Shown in pieces: positions 51,245 to 61,003 of a DNA stretch of 64,000 bases. Under the pieces are notes generated by a model. The model was not told the DNA's origin. It ran no database searches and worked only from the letters and a program-made list of their open reading frames with translations. Made by a program: the position numbers and the translations under genes. Source of the DNA: CAVSXS01 sp963767715. Its GTDB lineage: Bacteria; Chloroflexota; Ktedonobacteria; Ktedonobacterales; Ktedonobacteraceae. Every line of letters begins with the position of its first letter. Position 1 is the stretch's first letter. The stretch spans positions 1 through 64,000 of the forward strand of contig CAVYFA010000007.1 in the NCBI GenBank assembly GCA_963767715.1, given 5' to 3'.

Positions 51245-52666
51245 TTACGATTCCTCTTTTGCAGGTTGAGACCCGGAGGCCCCTGTGTCTCCACTCGGCT
51301 CGGGATTGTGCCAGCTCCCATCGGGCGCGATAAGCTGGTTTGCCTCCGAGGGACCCCAGCTATTGCGTGCATACTCGAACACTGGCGTCACATTTCCGAG
51401 AATCGGGTCGACTATCTCCCATTGAGCTTCGACAGAGTCTTCGCGCACGAAGAGGGTCTCATCGCCATACATAGCGCTCTCGAGGAGGCGTTCATACGGT
51501 GCCATCTCATCAGGAGATTGATGCATTGCGATAAGCTCCACCTCCTCACCTCGCATAGCCTCTCCTGGAACCTTGGCGCGCGCCCCCAGCGAAATCTTTA
51601 CGATAGGGCTGATGCGGAAGCGATAATAGTTGGATTGGGGTGGATCAACCTCGCCAAACACAGCCAGAGGTGGGCGCTTGAGTTCAACCTCGATTTCTGT
51701 AGCCCTCACCGGCAAGTACTTGCCTGCACGAATGTAGAACGGTACATCCGCCCAACGCCAGCTATCGATAAAGAGTTTCATTGCCGCAAACGTCTCCACT
51801 TGCGAATCGGGAGCTACCCCCTCTTCCTGGCGATATCCCTGGTATTGACCACGCACCACGTCCGATGGATCAAGTGGGCGAACTGCCTTGAGAATCCTGG
51901 CCTTCTCGTCGCGAACAGCGTCAGCACCTTCCCCGGAAGGCGCTTCCATCGCTAAAAGCGCCACCAATTGCAGCAAGTGGTTCTGCACAACATCGCGGAT
52001 CGCGCCTGCCTCTTCGTAAAATTTCCCACGGCCGCTTACCCCGAAATCCTCGGCCATGGTAATCTGCACACTCTGGACATAGGTGCGATTCCAGATCGGT
52101 TCGAGAAACGAGTTGGCGAAGCGGAAGTAGAGCACGTTCTGGACTGGCTCTTTGCCGAGATAGTGATCGATGCGGAAGATGGCGGACTCAGGAAAGACAG
52201 AGTGCAGGATTTGATTGAGAGCCTGGGCCGAGCTCAGATCTCGACCGAAAGGTTTCTCAACGATCACACGCGCATCTTTGGCGCAGTCCGCTTGCGCCAG
52301 TCCTTCAACAACAGGACCAAACATACTTGGGGGGATGGCCAGGTAGTGCAGCGGATGTTGAGCGCCGCCGAGTACGGATCGCAGTTTCGTGTAAGTTGCT
52401 CCATCATGATAATCGCCGGAAACATACTGGAGCAGTGAGCAGAGCTTCGCAAAAGTCTTCTCATCCACATCACCGTGCTCTTTAAGACTGTCGTGCACGT
52501 GCTCCCGCAACTGTTCAATCGTCCAGGGTCTCCCGGCAACTCCGATGATGGGCATATCGAGTTGACCTCGCCGGATCATCGCTTGAAGGGCCGGGAAGAT
52601 CTGTTTATACGCAAGATCACCGGTAACGCCAAAGAAGACGAGACTGTCTGACTGGGTATCTGTCAT
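51245..52666 (-). CDS. zwf: glucose-6-phosphate dehydrogenase
   Basis: About 473 residues from the ATG at 52666 (an upstream ATG at 52687 is possible). The NADP-binding start LVFFGVTGDLAYKQIFPALQ, the active-site stretch FRIDHYLGKEPVQN with its His and Lys, and later YIRAGKYLPVRATEIEV are diagnostic. It makes 6-phosphogluconolactone and NADPH. The stop is 24 bases before the membrane protein gene, so this dehydrogenase heads the electron-transfer operon, an unusual place for it. Confidence 0.95.
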   Translation of the reverse strand: MTDTQSDSLVFFGVTGDLAYKQIFPALQAMIRRGQLDMPIIGVAGRPWTIEQLREHVHDSLKEHGDVDEKTFAKLCSLLQYVSGDYHDGATYTKLRSVLGGAQHPLHYLAIPPSMFGPVVEGLAQADCAKDARVIVEKPFGRDLSSAQALNQILHSVFPESAIFRIDHYLGKEPVQNVLYFRFANSFLEPIWNRTYVQSVQITMAEDFGVSGRGKFYEEAGAIRDVVQNHLLQLVALLAMEAPSGEGADAVRDEKARILKAVRPLDPSDVVRGQYQGYRQEEGVAPDSQVETFAAMKLFIDSWRWADVPFYIRAGKYLPVRATEIEVELKRPPLAVFGEVDPPQSNYYRFRISPIVKISLGARAKVPGEAMRGEEVELIAMHQSPDEMAPYERLLESAMYGDETLFVREDSVEAQWEIVDPILGNVTPVFEYARNSWGPSEANQLIAPDGSWHNPEPSGDTGASGSQPAKEES

Positions 52667-52810
52667 GATGCACCCGCTTTCCGCCATGAGAAACAGCTAT
52701 GTACCGATGACCGCCAGAACGCGTTCATCATCTTAGCCGTCTCCCGAAATGCTGTCAATGAAGGTCTGGATAGGCTCTCTTTCCTGGCTTCGATGTAGCC
52801 TTCAGTCCTA

Positions 52811-55213
52811 TCACGAATGAGAAGGATTCATGGTGTCAAAGGCACCCTTTAGAGCAGCCTGCTGCACCAGCGCCCATATTTTCTCAGGTTTCACCGGCAT
52901 ATCTACCGCTGTAATGCCGAGAGGAGCAAGTGCATCCAGCACGGCATTGACAACAGCCGGCGGCCCGCCGATGCACCCAGACTCGCCTGCTCCCTTTGCT
53001 CCGAGCGGGTTATAGGGAGAAGGCGTCTCGATAAAATCCGTGACAAATTCCGGTACCATACTGGCGTTTGGCAGGGCATAGTCCATCAGGGTGCCGCTGA
53101 GCAACTGCCCATCCTCGTCGTAGAGCGCTTCCTCGATGAGCGCCTGACCGATGCCCTGCGCCAGCCCGCCATGCACCTGAGCTTCCACGAGGTAGTGGTT
53201 GAGCACCCGCCCGCAATCGTCAACCGCGACATATTTCAAAATCTGCACCTCGCCGCTTTCTGGATCGACCTCGACCACTGCCAGGTGCGTGCCCGACGAA
53301 TACGCCGCGCCCCGCGCGGTGAAATCGCGCCAGGCAGACAGCCCTTCAATCGGGGAACCGTTGGCGGGATTGGGCGCTTCCCTTTCGACCAGCTCGGGCC
53401 GCTCCTCGACTAGGCGGGCGAGTTCACCCAGCTCGACCGCGCGCGCCGGAGTCCCGCGCACGAAGACCCGCCCGTTTTCCATGCCGAGATCGTCACGGGC
53501 CGCCTCCAGCACCTGCGCGGCAAGCCGCATAGCTTTTTCACCGACGGCTTCCGCCGCAAGCAGCACGGCTGACCCCGCCACCTGCGTGACGCGGCTGCCA
53601 AAGGTGCCACTACTGTAACCCGGCAGCGCGCTGTCGTTCATGCGCACCTCCACCTTTCCGGCAGGCAGGTGCAGGCTGGCCGCCGCAATCTGGGCGAAGG
53701 CGGTGAAGTGCCCCTGACCATTGTGCGCGACTCCGGCCTCCACCAGGGCCGTCCCATCGCGGCGAATGCGCACGGTAGCCGCTTCGCGCGGTGCGCTGGC
53801 AGGCGGTGCGAAGCTATCTCCCGATAGTTCAATGAACGAGGCAAGGCCGAGCCCTAACAACCTGCGCTTGCCGGCCGCGCGGTACTCGCGCTGCCTTGCT
53901 CGCCAGCCGGCATAATCGGCCAGTTCGAGTGCGCGCTCGAGGGCTGCCTGGTAATTCCCGCTGTCGTACACGACGCCCGTCACTGTCTTATATGGGAATA
54001 GCTGTGCCGGGATAAAGTTGCGGCGGCGCACCTCCGCCGGGTCGAGTCCTAGTTCAGCAGCAATGCGGTCCATGGTGCGCTCAAGGATGTAGGTCGCCTC
54101 GGGTCGCCCCGCGCCTCGGTAGGGTGCTGTCGTAGCCTTGTTGGTGAAGGCGCCCGTCACAGTGCTCTCGACTGCCTGCACCTGGTACGGCCCGCACAGC
54201 ATCGCGGGCGTGCGCGTGGGCATCATGACCGTCAGGAAGGTGAGGAAGGCCCCCAGGTCGGCTATCGAACGCACACGCAGGCCGAGCAGCTTCCCATCCC
54301 TCTGAACGGCGGCCTCGACGTAATTCACCTGGCCGCGCCCCTGCGACTGGGCCTGCAAGTTTTCGCTGCGACCCTCGATCCACTTGATCGGCCTCTCGTA
54401 CTTGATCGCCAGCAAGGCGGCAATCATCTCTTCACCCAAAAAGTAGTTTTTCGCTCCGAATGCGCCCCCCACGTCGGCGTTGTATACCCTGATCCGGCCG
54501 CGATCGATGCCCAGGAAGGCAGACAGCATCTCTCTTGCCCTGAATATAGATTGTGAGGAGAGCCAGGCCGTCAGTTCCCCGCTGGCAGGATCGAAGTCGA
54601 ACATACAGGCGCGCGGCTCAAGAGAAGAGGGCGCGAGCCGCTGGTTCACCAGCCTTGTGGACACGATGCGATCGGCACGCTCGAACGCTGCCTCGATATC
54701 GCCATTGACCAGGTGCTGTGAGAAAGCCTCATTGGTGCCGAATTCGTCGTAGAGCAGCGGCGCGCCCTCCTCAAGAGCCGCTTCCGGATCGGTTACGGCC
54801 GGCAGCAGCTCATAATCGATCTCGACAAGCTCGCGCGCATCTTCGGCGGCGTAGAGATTCTCTGCCAGCACGACTGCAACCGGGTCTCCCACGTAGCGTA
54901 CTCGCCCTACGGCCATCGGCCTGCGCTCAGGCCTGTTGAGCCCGGGCAGAGGCATCGAGTCCAGCGTGCGCATACCATCCACCAGCTCCGCGCCCTCGAA
55001 AACCGCCACTACTCCCGGTAATCCGCGCGACGCATCGAGTCGTACTTGCGTAATATCTGCGTGTGCATAAGGACTGCGCACGATAAGCATATGCAGCGCT
55101 GGTGGTCGTTGTGGAGGTGGCTTGAGATCATCGACATAGCGGGAGCGCCCGGTAATCGCTGCGTAGTCTTCCCTGCGACGATCAAAACCGGCCGCCTGAA
55201 TATGCTCGTTCAT
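52811..55213 (-). CDS. molybdenum hydroxylase large subunit, CoxL form II-like
   Basis: 800 residues, the typical length of the CO-dehydrogenase/xanthine-dehydrogenase large subunit. ITGRSRYVDDL near the start, VGGAFGAKNYF in the cofactor domain, and the active-site loop PYRGAGRPEATY (about 362-373), which is the form II signature rather than the AYXCSFR of true CO dehydrogenases. The catalytic Glu is in LGAKGAGESG (about 740). The S and M subunit genes are not adjacent, so partners must come from elsewhere, perhaps from the paoAB genes at 33.9-35.5 kb. The substrate is unknown. Confidence 0.88.
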   Translation of the reverse strand: MNEHIQAAGFDRRREDYAAITGRSRYVDDLKPPPQRPPALHMLIVRSPYAHADITQVRLDASRGLPGVVAVFEGAELVDGMRTLDSMPLPGLNRPERRPMAVGRVRYVGDPVAVVLAENLYAAEDARELVEIDYELLPAVTDPEAALEEGAPLLYDEFGTNEAFSQHLVNGDIEAAFERADRIVSTRLVNQRLAPSSLEPRACMFDFDPASGELTAWLSSQSIFRAREMLSAFLGIDRGRIRVYNADVGGAFGAKNYFLGEEMIAALLAIKYERPIKWIEGRSENLQAQSQGRGQVNYVEAAVQRDGKLLGLRVRSIADLGAFLTFLTVMMPTRTPAMLCGPYQVQAVESTVTGAFTNKATTAPYRGAGRPEATYILERTMDRIAAELGLDPAEVRRRNFIPAQLFPYKTVTGVVYDSGNYQAALERALELADYAGWRARQREYRAAGKRRLLGLGLASFIELSGDSFAPPASAPREAATVRIRRDGTALVEAGVAHNGQGHFTAFAQIAAASLHLPAGKVEVRMNDSALPGYSSGTFGSRVTQVAGSAVLLAAEAVGEKAMRLAAQVLEAARDDLGMENGRVFVRGTPARAVELGELARLVEERPELVEREAPNPANGSPIEGLSAWRDFTARGAAYSSGTHLAVVEVDPESGEVQILKYVAVDDCGRVLNHYLVEAQVHGGLAQGIGQALIEEALYDEDGQLLSGTLMDYALPNASMVPEFVTDFIETPSPYNPLGAKGAGESGCIGGPPAVVNAVLDALAPLGITAVDMPVKPEKIWALVQQAALKGAFDTMNPSHS

Positions 55214-55309
55214 GCAACATCTGCTTCTTCTGTAACAGACGAATCACAGTATGGTTAAATAATGGTAGCAGCTACACATTTCAACGTCAAGATTTTTAGA
55301 TAAGGTGCC

Positions 55310-56248
55310 ATGAGCAGTTCGAAGAATCCGTTCCAGATCGAAGACCTGTTAATTTTCGATGACCAGGCTCTTGAGAGGTTACTCGACTGTAGTAGCCTGA
55401 ACCTCCATGTAAAGGACCTTGCGCTCAGCGTCCAGCATGCGCCAGAAGCGCTGGTAGATCGTATCCAGCGCAATCTACCGGCGCACCTGCGCCCCTCCTT
55501 TATAGAAGCATTCCGCCGTTCCGCGTCGATGGACGAGATACAAACTGCTCGCCGGCGTGTTCTCGACAGCCTTTTCTGGGAATTGACCTACTGGAAAACT
55601 CCCGAATTATATGAAGAGCTGACGGAGGGTGAGCACCTTCACCCCGGCATCTTTCAACACCTGGAGCCGGACCTGCTTGGAAAGACCGTGCTCGATGCTG
55701 GAGCAGGCACCGGTCGAGCTACGTTCGAGTGCGTACGCCATGGAGCCCGGCTTGTCTATGCCGTTGAGCCTTCTCCCGGCCTGTTGCGCATCTTGAGACA
55801 AAAGCTCGAAAACTCCCCGGCCCCTTCATCCATCAAAGCGCTCCAGGGGAGCTTCAATCAGATTCCCCTGGAAACGAATAGCGTCGACATCTCCCTTGCA
55901 TGTTCGGCTTTCACCGTCGAACCGGCGGAAGGTGGCGATCCAGGGTTAGCCGAGCTCCGGCGCGTGACCAGGCCGGGCGGCAAAATTGTGCTGATCTGGC
56001 CGCGCCCCGAAGACTGCCAATGGCTGGCCTCCCGCGGTTTCCGCTATGTTACCTTCCCATGCGACGGTCGGAAGATGTATGTGCGCTTCAGGTCCGTAGA
56101 GAGTGCGCTGCGCTGTGTGTCGCATTTCTACCCGGACAACCAGGCTGCCGTCGATTACATTCTGGAACACCGGCAGGCAGCAGTTCCATTCTCAGTATTG
56201 GGCATCACGAATCCACCCCACGAATACTGCTGGCTCGTGGTGCAATAA
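55310..56248 (+). CDS. class I SAM-dependent methyltransferase
   Basis: 312 residues. A helical N-terminal third (about 1-110) without recognisable motif is followed by a SAM fold: motif I TVLDAGAGTGRATFE (about 124-138), acidic strand 2 VYAVEPSPGLL, IPLETNSVDISLACSAFTVE, and LRRVTRPGGKIVLIWP. Substrate not inferred. AAGG lies four bases before the ATG. It is convergent with the sugar transporter permease gene. Confidence 0.85.
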   Translation: MSSSKNPFQIEDLLIFDDQALERLLDCSSLNLHVKDLALSVQHAPEALVDRIQRNLPAHLRPSFIEAFRRSASMDEIQTARRRVLDSLFWELTYWKTPELYEELTEGEHLHPGIFQHLEPDLLGKTVLDAGAGTGRATFECVRHGARLVYAVEPSPGLLRILRQKLENSPAPSSIKALQGSFNQIPLETNSVDISLACSAFTVEPAEGGDPGLAELRRVTRPGGKIVLIWPRPEDCQWLASRGFRYVTFPCDGRKMYVRFRSVESALRCVSHFYPDNQAAVDYILEHRQAAVPFSVLGITNPPHEYCWLVVQ

Positions 56249-56281
56249 TCACGGTAGCTGACAACGCCTGCGAGCCAGGCG

Positions 56282-57322
56282 CTAGCCGCGTTCCGTGCCG
56301 ATCAAGCGGGCCAGCGCCAGGGCGACAAGGATCACGAGCCCGTTGGCCGCATCGATCCAGAATGTCTGGACCTGCGAAAGGATCAGGATGTTTTGAACCA
56401 GCGCCAGCAAGATAACGCCGGTGAGGGCGCCAACCATGCGCCCTCGCCCTCCTTCGAGGGAGATTCCTCCAATCACGGCGGCCGCAAAGACCTGGAAGAT
56501 GAGATTGTTGCCCTGACTGGCGGTAACTGCCACATCCAGACCCGCCGTCATTAGCCCCGCGAGCGCGGCCAGCACACCGGCGACGATGAAAACGCCGATG
56601 CGGATGCGGTCCACGTGGATGCCTGCGGCCCGTGCCGCTTCCGTATTGCCGCCGATGGCGTAGATGGCCCGTCCGACGCGGTGATATCTCAGGAAGAGCG
56701 CCGAGAGCAAGAAGATCAAACCGGTGACCCAGACGGAGACGGGTACGCCAAGCAGCGACTCCGAGCCCAGATAGGTGAACTCGGCGGGCAGGAAGTAGAT
56801 GGTGCGCCCACTCACGATGCCCACCTGAATGCCTGCCAGCAGGATCAGCATGGCTAGCGTAAAGATGAAGGCATTGAAACCGAGCTTGATAACCATGAAG
56901 CCGTTGAAGGTTCCGACGACAAGTCCGATCAGCAGCACGATCGCGATCCCAAGAAATGGGTTCCAATTCGTGCCCAGCCCCTGGCCTTCAGTCGAGACAA
57001 TCAGCCAGGCCCCCACCATTGGAGCCAGGCCATAGGTCGATTGAAGTGACAGGTCAAACTTGCCGGTCAGCAGGATCAAAGTCTCCGCCACCACGACGGC
57101 GCCTAGCGCAGCGGATTCTTGCGCGACGTTGATCAAGTTGGACCCGGTCAGGAAGGCCGGATTCACAAAGGAGCCGACAACCAGGAGAAGGACGATCACC
57201 GGAAGCAGGGCGAGTTCCCGGATCCAGTTGGCCATAATATTCCGGCCATGGCGCCGCAGCGTCCCGCCTATTGTCTGCTCCGGCTGCGCGACCGGGTGCT
57301 CTACCGCCGATTTACTCATCAC
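56282..57322 (-). CDS. sugar ABC transporter permease (RbsC-like)
   Basis: 346 residues, eight to ten helices, of the ribose/xylose/fucose-type permease family (LILLTGKFDLSLQSTYGLAP, the G-KF-DLS motif, and AIYAIGGNTEAARAAGIHVD, the conserved cytosolic loop that meets the ATPase). A short polar N-terminus precedes the first helix. The start overlaps the ATPase stop by four bases (ATGA). Third gene of the transporter operon. Confidence 0.92.
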   Translation of the reverse strand: MMSKSAVEHPVAQPEQTIGGTLRRHGRNIMANWIRELALLPVIVLLLVVGSFVNPAFLTGSNLINVAQESAALGAVVVAETLILLTGKFDLSLQSTYGLAPMVGAWLIVSTEGQGLGTNWNPFLGIAIVLLIGLVVGTFNGFMVIKLGFNAFIFTLAMLILLAGIQVGIVSGRTIYFLPAEFTYLGSESLLGVPVSVWVTGLIFLLSALFLRYHRVGRAIYAIGGNTEAARAAGIHVDRIRIGVFIVAGVLAALAGLMTAGLDVAVTASQGNNLIFQVFAAAVIGGISLEGGRGRMVGALTGVILLALVQNILILSQVQTFWIDAANGLVILVALALARLIGTERG

Positions 57323-58932
57323 GATTCCCCTTTTCTCATTCCAATTTCTCCCGTCGCGGAGGCCGGATCAAGACCCTCAACCGCGGCAATCAACTCATGC
57401 TGGTTCCACGGTGGCTCACGGTACTCCTTGACCAGCGTGCCCTTGACCATCACGAGCAGCCGCGTGCAGATGCGCAGGTCCTCCAGATCATCGGAGACCA
57501 GCAGCACCGCCGTGCCGCTATCGCGCACCGCGCCGATCACGTTGAGCAGCGACTCCTTGGCCGCTACGTCAACACCTACGGTCGGTGTGACCGCGACCAG
57601 CACAGCAGGATTCCGGGCGAGCGCCCGCCCGACAACGACCTTCTGCTGGTTCCCACCGCTCAACTGCCCGACCCGCTGGTCCAGGCCGCTTGTGACAATA
57701 TCCAGTTGCTCCACCAGGCCGGCCGCGACCCTGTCCCGGCTGGAGCGCGACTCGATCCCCCAGCTCGATAGACGGTCCAGGATGCATAATGTCAGGTTCT
57801 CTCCCACTCCGAGGTAAGGGATGAAGCCGCGCGCATGGCGATCCTCAGGCACATACGCAACGCCTTGCTTCAGGGTGGCATCCACTCTTCCCGCGTGTAT
57901 CGGTTTGCCATCCAGCCTGATCTCACCCGATACAGGCTTCACCAGTCCTGCCACGGCATCCGCGACGGTTGTGGTACCGGAGCCGCGCAGCCCAACCAGG
58001 CCCACGCACTCGCCCGCGCTCACCGAAAAGCTCACATCCAGCACCGGGCCTAGTGTGGCCGGGATGCGCAGGTGTGAAATTTCAAGGCGAGATCGAGCCG
58101 ATGTATTGACTCGTACGGGTGCGGCGCTCTCCGCCGTCCGTCCAGCAGCGACCCCGACCATCGCCTCGACCAGGCGATCCTGCTTGATCTCGCCAACCGG
58201 CGCGCTCAGCACACGCTCGCCGTCGCGCAGCACAGTCACGCGGTCGCACACTTCATAAATCTCCTCCAGGTGATGGGAGATGTAGAGAATACCGACCCCG
58301 CTCCCTTTGAGCCGGCGAATCCGCTCAAATAAGCGTTCGATGGCGGCCTTCTCAAGCGATGCTGTAGGCTCGTCGAGGATCAGGAAGCGCGCGCCGACTG
58401 AAAGGGCGCGCGCGATCTCGACCACCTGGCGCTGTTCAACGGTAAGGTCGCGCGCGAGGCGATTGACGTCGAGGTCGAAGCCCCAATCGAGCATGACCTG
58501 GCGTGCGCGCGAACGCATCACGCGCCAGTTGACGAAACTATGGTCATCGCCAGTCGCTCGATTGAGGAAGATGTTCTCGGCGACTGTGAGGCTGGGCACC
58601 ACCATCGACTTCTGGTAGACGCACGCCACCAGGCGCTGCCAGGTAGCGCGATCCGCCAGGCTCGGGGCAGCTTCGGCCGCGAGCCTGACAATGCCGCGAT
58701 CAGGCCTGATCAGGCCGGTGAAGATGGCAACCAGGGTAGATTTCCCGGCGCCGTTGCGCCCGACCAGCCCGTGGCATTCACCCGCCGAGATGTCGAGCGA
58801 TACGTCGTGAAGCGCCTGAGTTTCGCCGAAGGCTTTCCAGATGCCCTGTGCCGTGCCAACGGATGGCCGAACTGCTGCCGACCCTCCGTTCACAGGTTCT
58901 ATCACGATTCCTCCATTCACAGCTTCAGTCAC
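57319..58932 (-). CDS. sugar ABC transporter ATP-binding protein (RbsA-like)
   Basis: 537 residues with two ABC domains, as in ribose-type importers. Domain 1: Walker A GRNGAGKST, signature DLTVEQRQVVEIARAL (L-T-V-E-Q), Walker B FLILDEPTASL. Domain 2: a degenerate Walker A GLRGSGTTT (Lys replaced), signature LSGGNQQKVVVGRAL, so ATP hydrolysis probably rests mainly on domain 1, as in RbsA. The start is GTG at 58932 in this reading; a GTG at 58905 with GGAGGA close upstream is an alternative. Confidence 0.9.
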   Translation of the reverse strand: MTEAVNGGIVIEPVNGGSAAVRPSVGTAQGIWKAFGETQALHDVSLDISAGECHGLVGRNGAGKSTLVAIFTGLIRPDRGIVRLAAEAAPSLADRATWQRLVACVYQKSMVVPSLTVAENIFLNRATGDDHSFVNWRVMRSRARQVMLDWGFDLDVNRLARDLTVEQRQVVEIARALSVGARFLILDEPTASLEKAAIERLFERIRRLKGSGVGILYISHHLEEIYEVCDRVTVLRDGERVLSAPVGEIKQDRLVEAMVGVAAGRTAESAAPVRVNTSARSRLEISHLRIPATLGPVLDVSFSVSAGECVGLVGLRGSGTTTVADAVAGLVKPVSGEIRLDGKPIHAGRVDATLKQGVAYVPEDRHARGFIPYLGVGENLTLCILDRLSSWGIESRSSRDRVAAGLVEQLDIVTSGLDQRVGQLSGGNQQKVVVGRALARNPAVLVAVTPTVGVDVAAKESLLNVIGAVRDSGTAVLLVSDDLEDLRICTRLLVMVKGTLVKEYREPPWNQHELIAAVEGLDPASATGEIGMRKGES

Positions 58933-58951
58933 GATCCAGAGCGCGATTTAC

Positions 58952-60031
58952 TCAGGAGCCGGACTTCGCGTTGCCCCATAGGCTCGGGTCGTTGACGTTG
59001 GTGAGGTCCACAACCGGTGCTGGAAGTGCATCCTCAAGGTTGCCGTCCAGGCTGACGATGGTACTGTTGTGATCAGTGGTCTGGCCGGCTGAGTAGGTCT
59101 TCCCCTCGAGCGCCTGCTGTGCATAGAAGACTGCATACTGCGCGTAGGAGTTGGCCGGTTGTGAAATGGTCGCGTCGAGCATTTTAGCGCGGATCAGCGC
59201 GTGCTCATGCGGCACGCCGTCATTGCCGATCAGGACAATGTGCGATGAGCTGCCCACCTTTGTGAACCTGCCGCCGGCTTGCTCGGCCGCGAGAATGCCG
59301 TCCTCAGGCGCGCTCCACTCGACGTAGATTCCCCGCAGGTCCGAGTACGTGCTCAGCGCGGTCTTGGCGTCGCTTACTGCCGTCGGGGTGTCCCATTTCG
59401 TTGCGTACTGGGCGATCTGGAAGTTCGGATAGTTCGACTTGAGGTACTGCATACAGCCGTTCGACCGGTCTTGACCGTTCAGGGAGGCGAGGTCCCCCTC
59501 CAGAATCGCGATGTGGCCGCTTTTGGCAGTTGCATGTGTAGCGATGAACTTGCAGGAGTTCTGGCCATAGGCCACATTGTCGGCGCGCACGATCATGAAA
59601 ACCTTGCCGCTGCTGGGCGCGACATCCACGCTGACCACCGGAATGTTCTTGCTGGCGGCGTAATCGAGTGCGGGGGCGATCGCGGCACTGTCCACCGGGT
59701 TGACGATCAGCGCCTGGGCGCCTTCCTGGATCAGGGTGTGTATGTCCGTGATCTGCTGCGCGGCGTTATTATTGGCGACCAGCGGCCCTATCAGCGTGGC
59801 GTTGTACTGGGCTGCGAACTGTTTCTCGTAAGTAATGTAGTTAGTCCAGAAGTCGGTGTTATTGAAGGTCAGCGAAACGCCGAGCTTGAAGTTCGCGCCC
59901 GGTGTGAGCTTACCTCCTGACGACGATGTAGTTGATGTGGGGCCTGACGTGCTGCTGCACGCCACCAGGACTGTCGCGACGGCGACGAGCACACCTAGCA
60001 CTCGTAGACGACTTGCGAGCTTCGATTTCAT
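58952..60031 (-). CDS. sugar ABC transporter substrate-binding lipoprotein (RbsB-like)
   Basis: 359 residues. A lipoprotein leader with lipobox LVAC (Cys 25), a Ser/Thr-rich linker, and a type-I periplasmic-binding fold of the ribose/galactose group: FKLGVSLTFNNTDFWTNYIT, ALIVNPVDSAAIAPALDYAA, IPVVSVDVAP, SNGCMQYLKSNYP. In a monoderm-like cell it sits on the outer face of the membrane and delivers the sugar to the permease. GGAGGAG lies before the ATG. First gene of the transporter operon, 58 bases after the GntR gene. Confidence 0.93.
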   Translation of the reverse strand: MKSKLASRLRVLGVLVAVATVLVACSSTSGPTSTTSSSGGKLTPGANFKLGVSLTFNNTDFWTNYITYEKQFAAQYNATLIGPLVANNNAAQQITDIHTLIQEGAQALIVNPVDSAAIAPALDYAASKNIPVVSVDVAPSSGKVFMIVRADNVAYGQNSCKFIATHATAKSGHIAILEGDLASLNGQDRSNGCMQYLKSNYPNFQIAQYATKWDTPTAVSDAKTALSTYSDLRGIYVEWSAPEDGILAAEQAGGRFTKVGSSSHIVLIGNDGVPHEHALIRAKMLDATISQPANSYAQYAVFYAQQALEGKTYSAGQTTDHNSTIVSLDGNLEDALPAPVVDLTNVNDPSLWGNAKSGS

Positions 60032-60089
60032 GGTTTTCTCCTCCCGGGTGTCGGATTCTGAACACGCGAAAAAATCCCGAAATCGGGGT

Positions 60090-60863
60090 CTACGAAACGC
60101 CCTCCTTTCCTTCTAAAAAGATATCTGCCAGCACGCCTTCCTTCGCATTGCGGATATGCCTGGCCAGGCAATCCGCTGCCCCATCAACATTTCCCGCGAG
60201 CAGTGCCAGCAGGATCTTCTCGTGGTCATTCAAAGCTATCTCCATACGTTTGGGGTAAAGCGTGTCTTGCATCTGAAACATAGAGAGCTGGCTGCGTAGC
60301 AGAGAGAGGCTGTGTATCAGGCGTCCATTGCCCGATGCGCGCGTGATGAGCATATGGAAACGGATATCTACCTGAAGGAAACGCATCACGGGGTGACGAT
60401 CCAGTTCGGCACGAACGGCATACAGCGCCTCGAGATGCGACTCGAGGTCTTCCTGGCTGAGGCGTGGAGCCGACAGGCGCACAGCCAGCACCTCCAGCGC
60501 GCCGCGCAGATCGTAAATTTCGTGAATATCCCGGGCTGTGAATGTACTCGTCCAGAAACCCCGCCGGGGATCAGAACGCACCAGCCCTTCCTGAACGAGT
60601 CGCTCCAGGGCCTGGCGCACCGGTGTGCGGCTCATCCCCAGTTGCTCGGATAAAGTGACGTCTGAAAGCCGCTGCTCCTCGCTTCCGCCGATCATGATGA
60701 CGCGCTTCCATATCTCTTCATACGCGTAATCCACAACCGTGGGCATAGCGCTGCGCTCCTGTCCCCACAGCAGGTCAAATAATTCCGCGCTCAAGTTCTC
60801 GTCAAATACTTCCGCCACCGTACCCTTCTTGCGGTCATCTGTTCCTGGCGTGATAGAAGCCAT
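60090..60863 (-). CDS. GntR/FadR family transcriptional regulator
   Basis: 257 residues from the ATG at 60863 (GGGAG upstream). N-terminal winged helix EEIWKRVIMIGGSEEQRLSD, LSEQLGMSRTPVRQALERLV, QEGLVRSDPRRGFW, and a C-terminal FCD ligand domain (IHEIYDLRGALEVLAVRLSA, MRFLQVDIRFHMLITRASGN). The FadR/FCD branch commonly responds to sugar acids. It lies between the transporter and the fuconate dehydratase gene, with a perfect palindrome 47-70 bases upstream that is its likely operator. Confidence 0.9.
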   Translation of the reverse strand: MASITPGTDDRKKGTVAEVFDENLSAELFDLLWGQERSAMPTVVDYAYEEIWKRVIMIGGSEEQRLSDVTLSEQLGMSRTPVRQALERLVQEGLVRSDPRRGFWTSTFTARDIHEIYDLRGALEVLAVRLSAPRLSQEDLESHLEALYAVRAELDRHPVMRFLQVDIRFHMLITRASGNGRLIHSLSLLRSQLSMFQMQDTLYPKRMEIALNDHEKILLALLAGNVDGAADCLARHIRNAKEGVLADIFLEGKEGVS

Positions 60864-60909
60864 AGTATTTACTCCCTGAAACAAAGCCCTTGATTTTCTG
60901 AGCCAAGTC

Positions 60910-60933
60910 CTGTATTCTGTATACAGAATACAG
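60910..60933. promoter_or_regulatory. perfect 24-base palindrome, probable GntR operator
   Basis: The core GTATTCTGTATACAGAATAC (60912-60931) is a perfect palindrome, extended by CT and AG on the outer ends. It lies between the divergent regulator/transporter and fuconate genes. GntR/FadR proteins bind such dyads, so this is the expected autoregulatory and divergent operator. Confidence 0.8.
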
Positions 60934-61003
60934 TATACTTAGCAGTTTCGGATTAGTCAAGAGGGTTTTTTTAAATGGTACTCCATCCTGATGAGGGAAA
61001 TTG

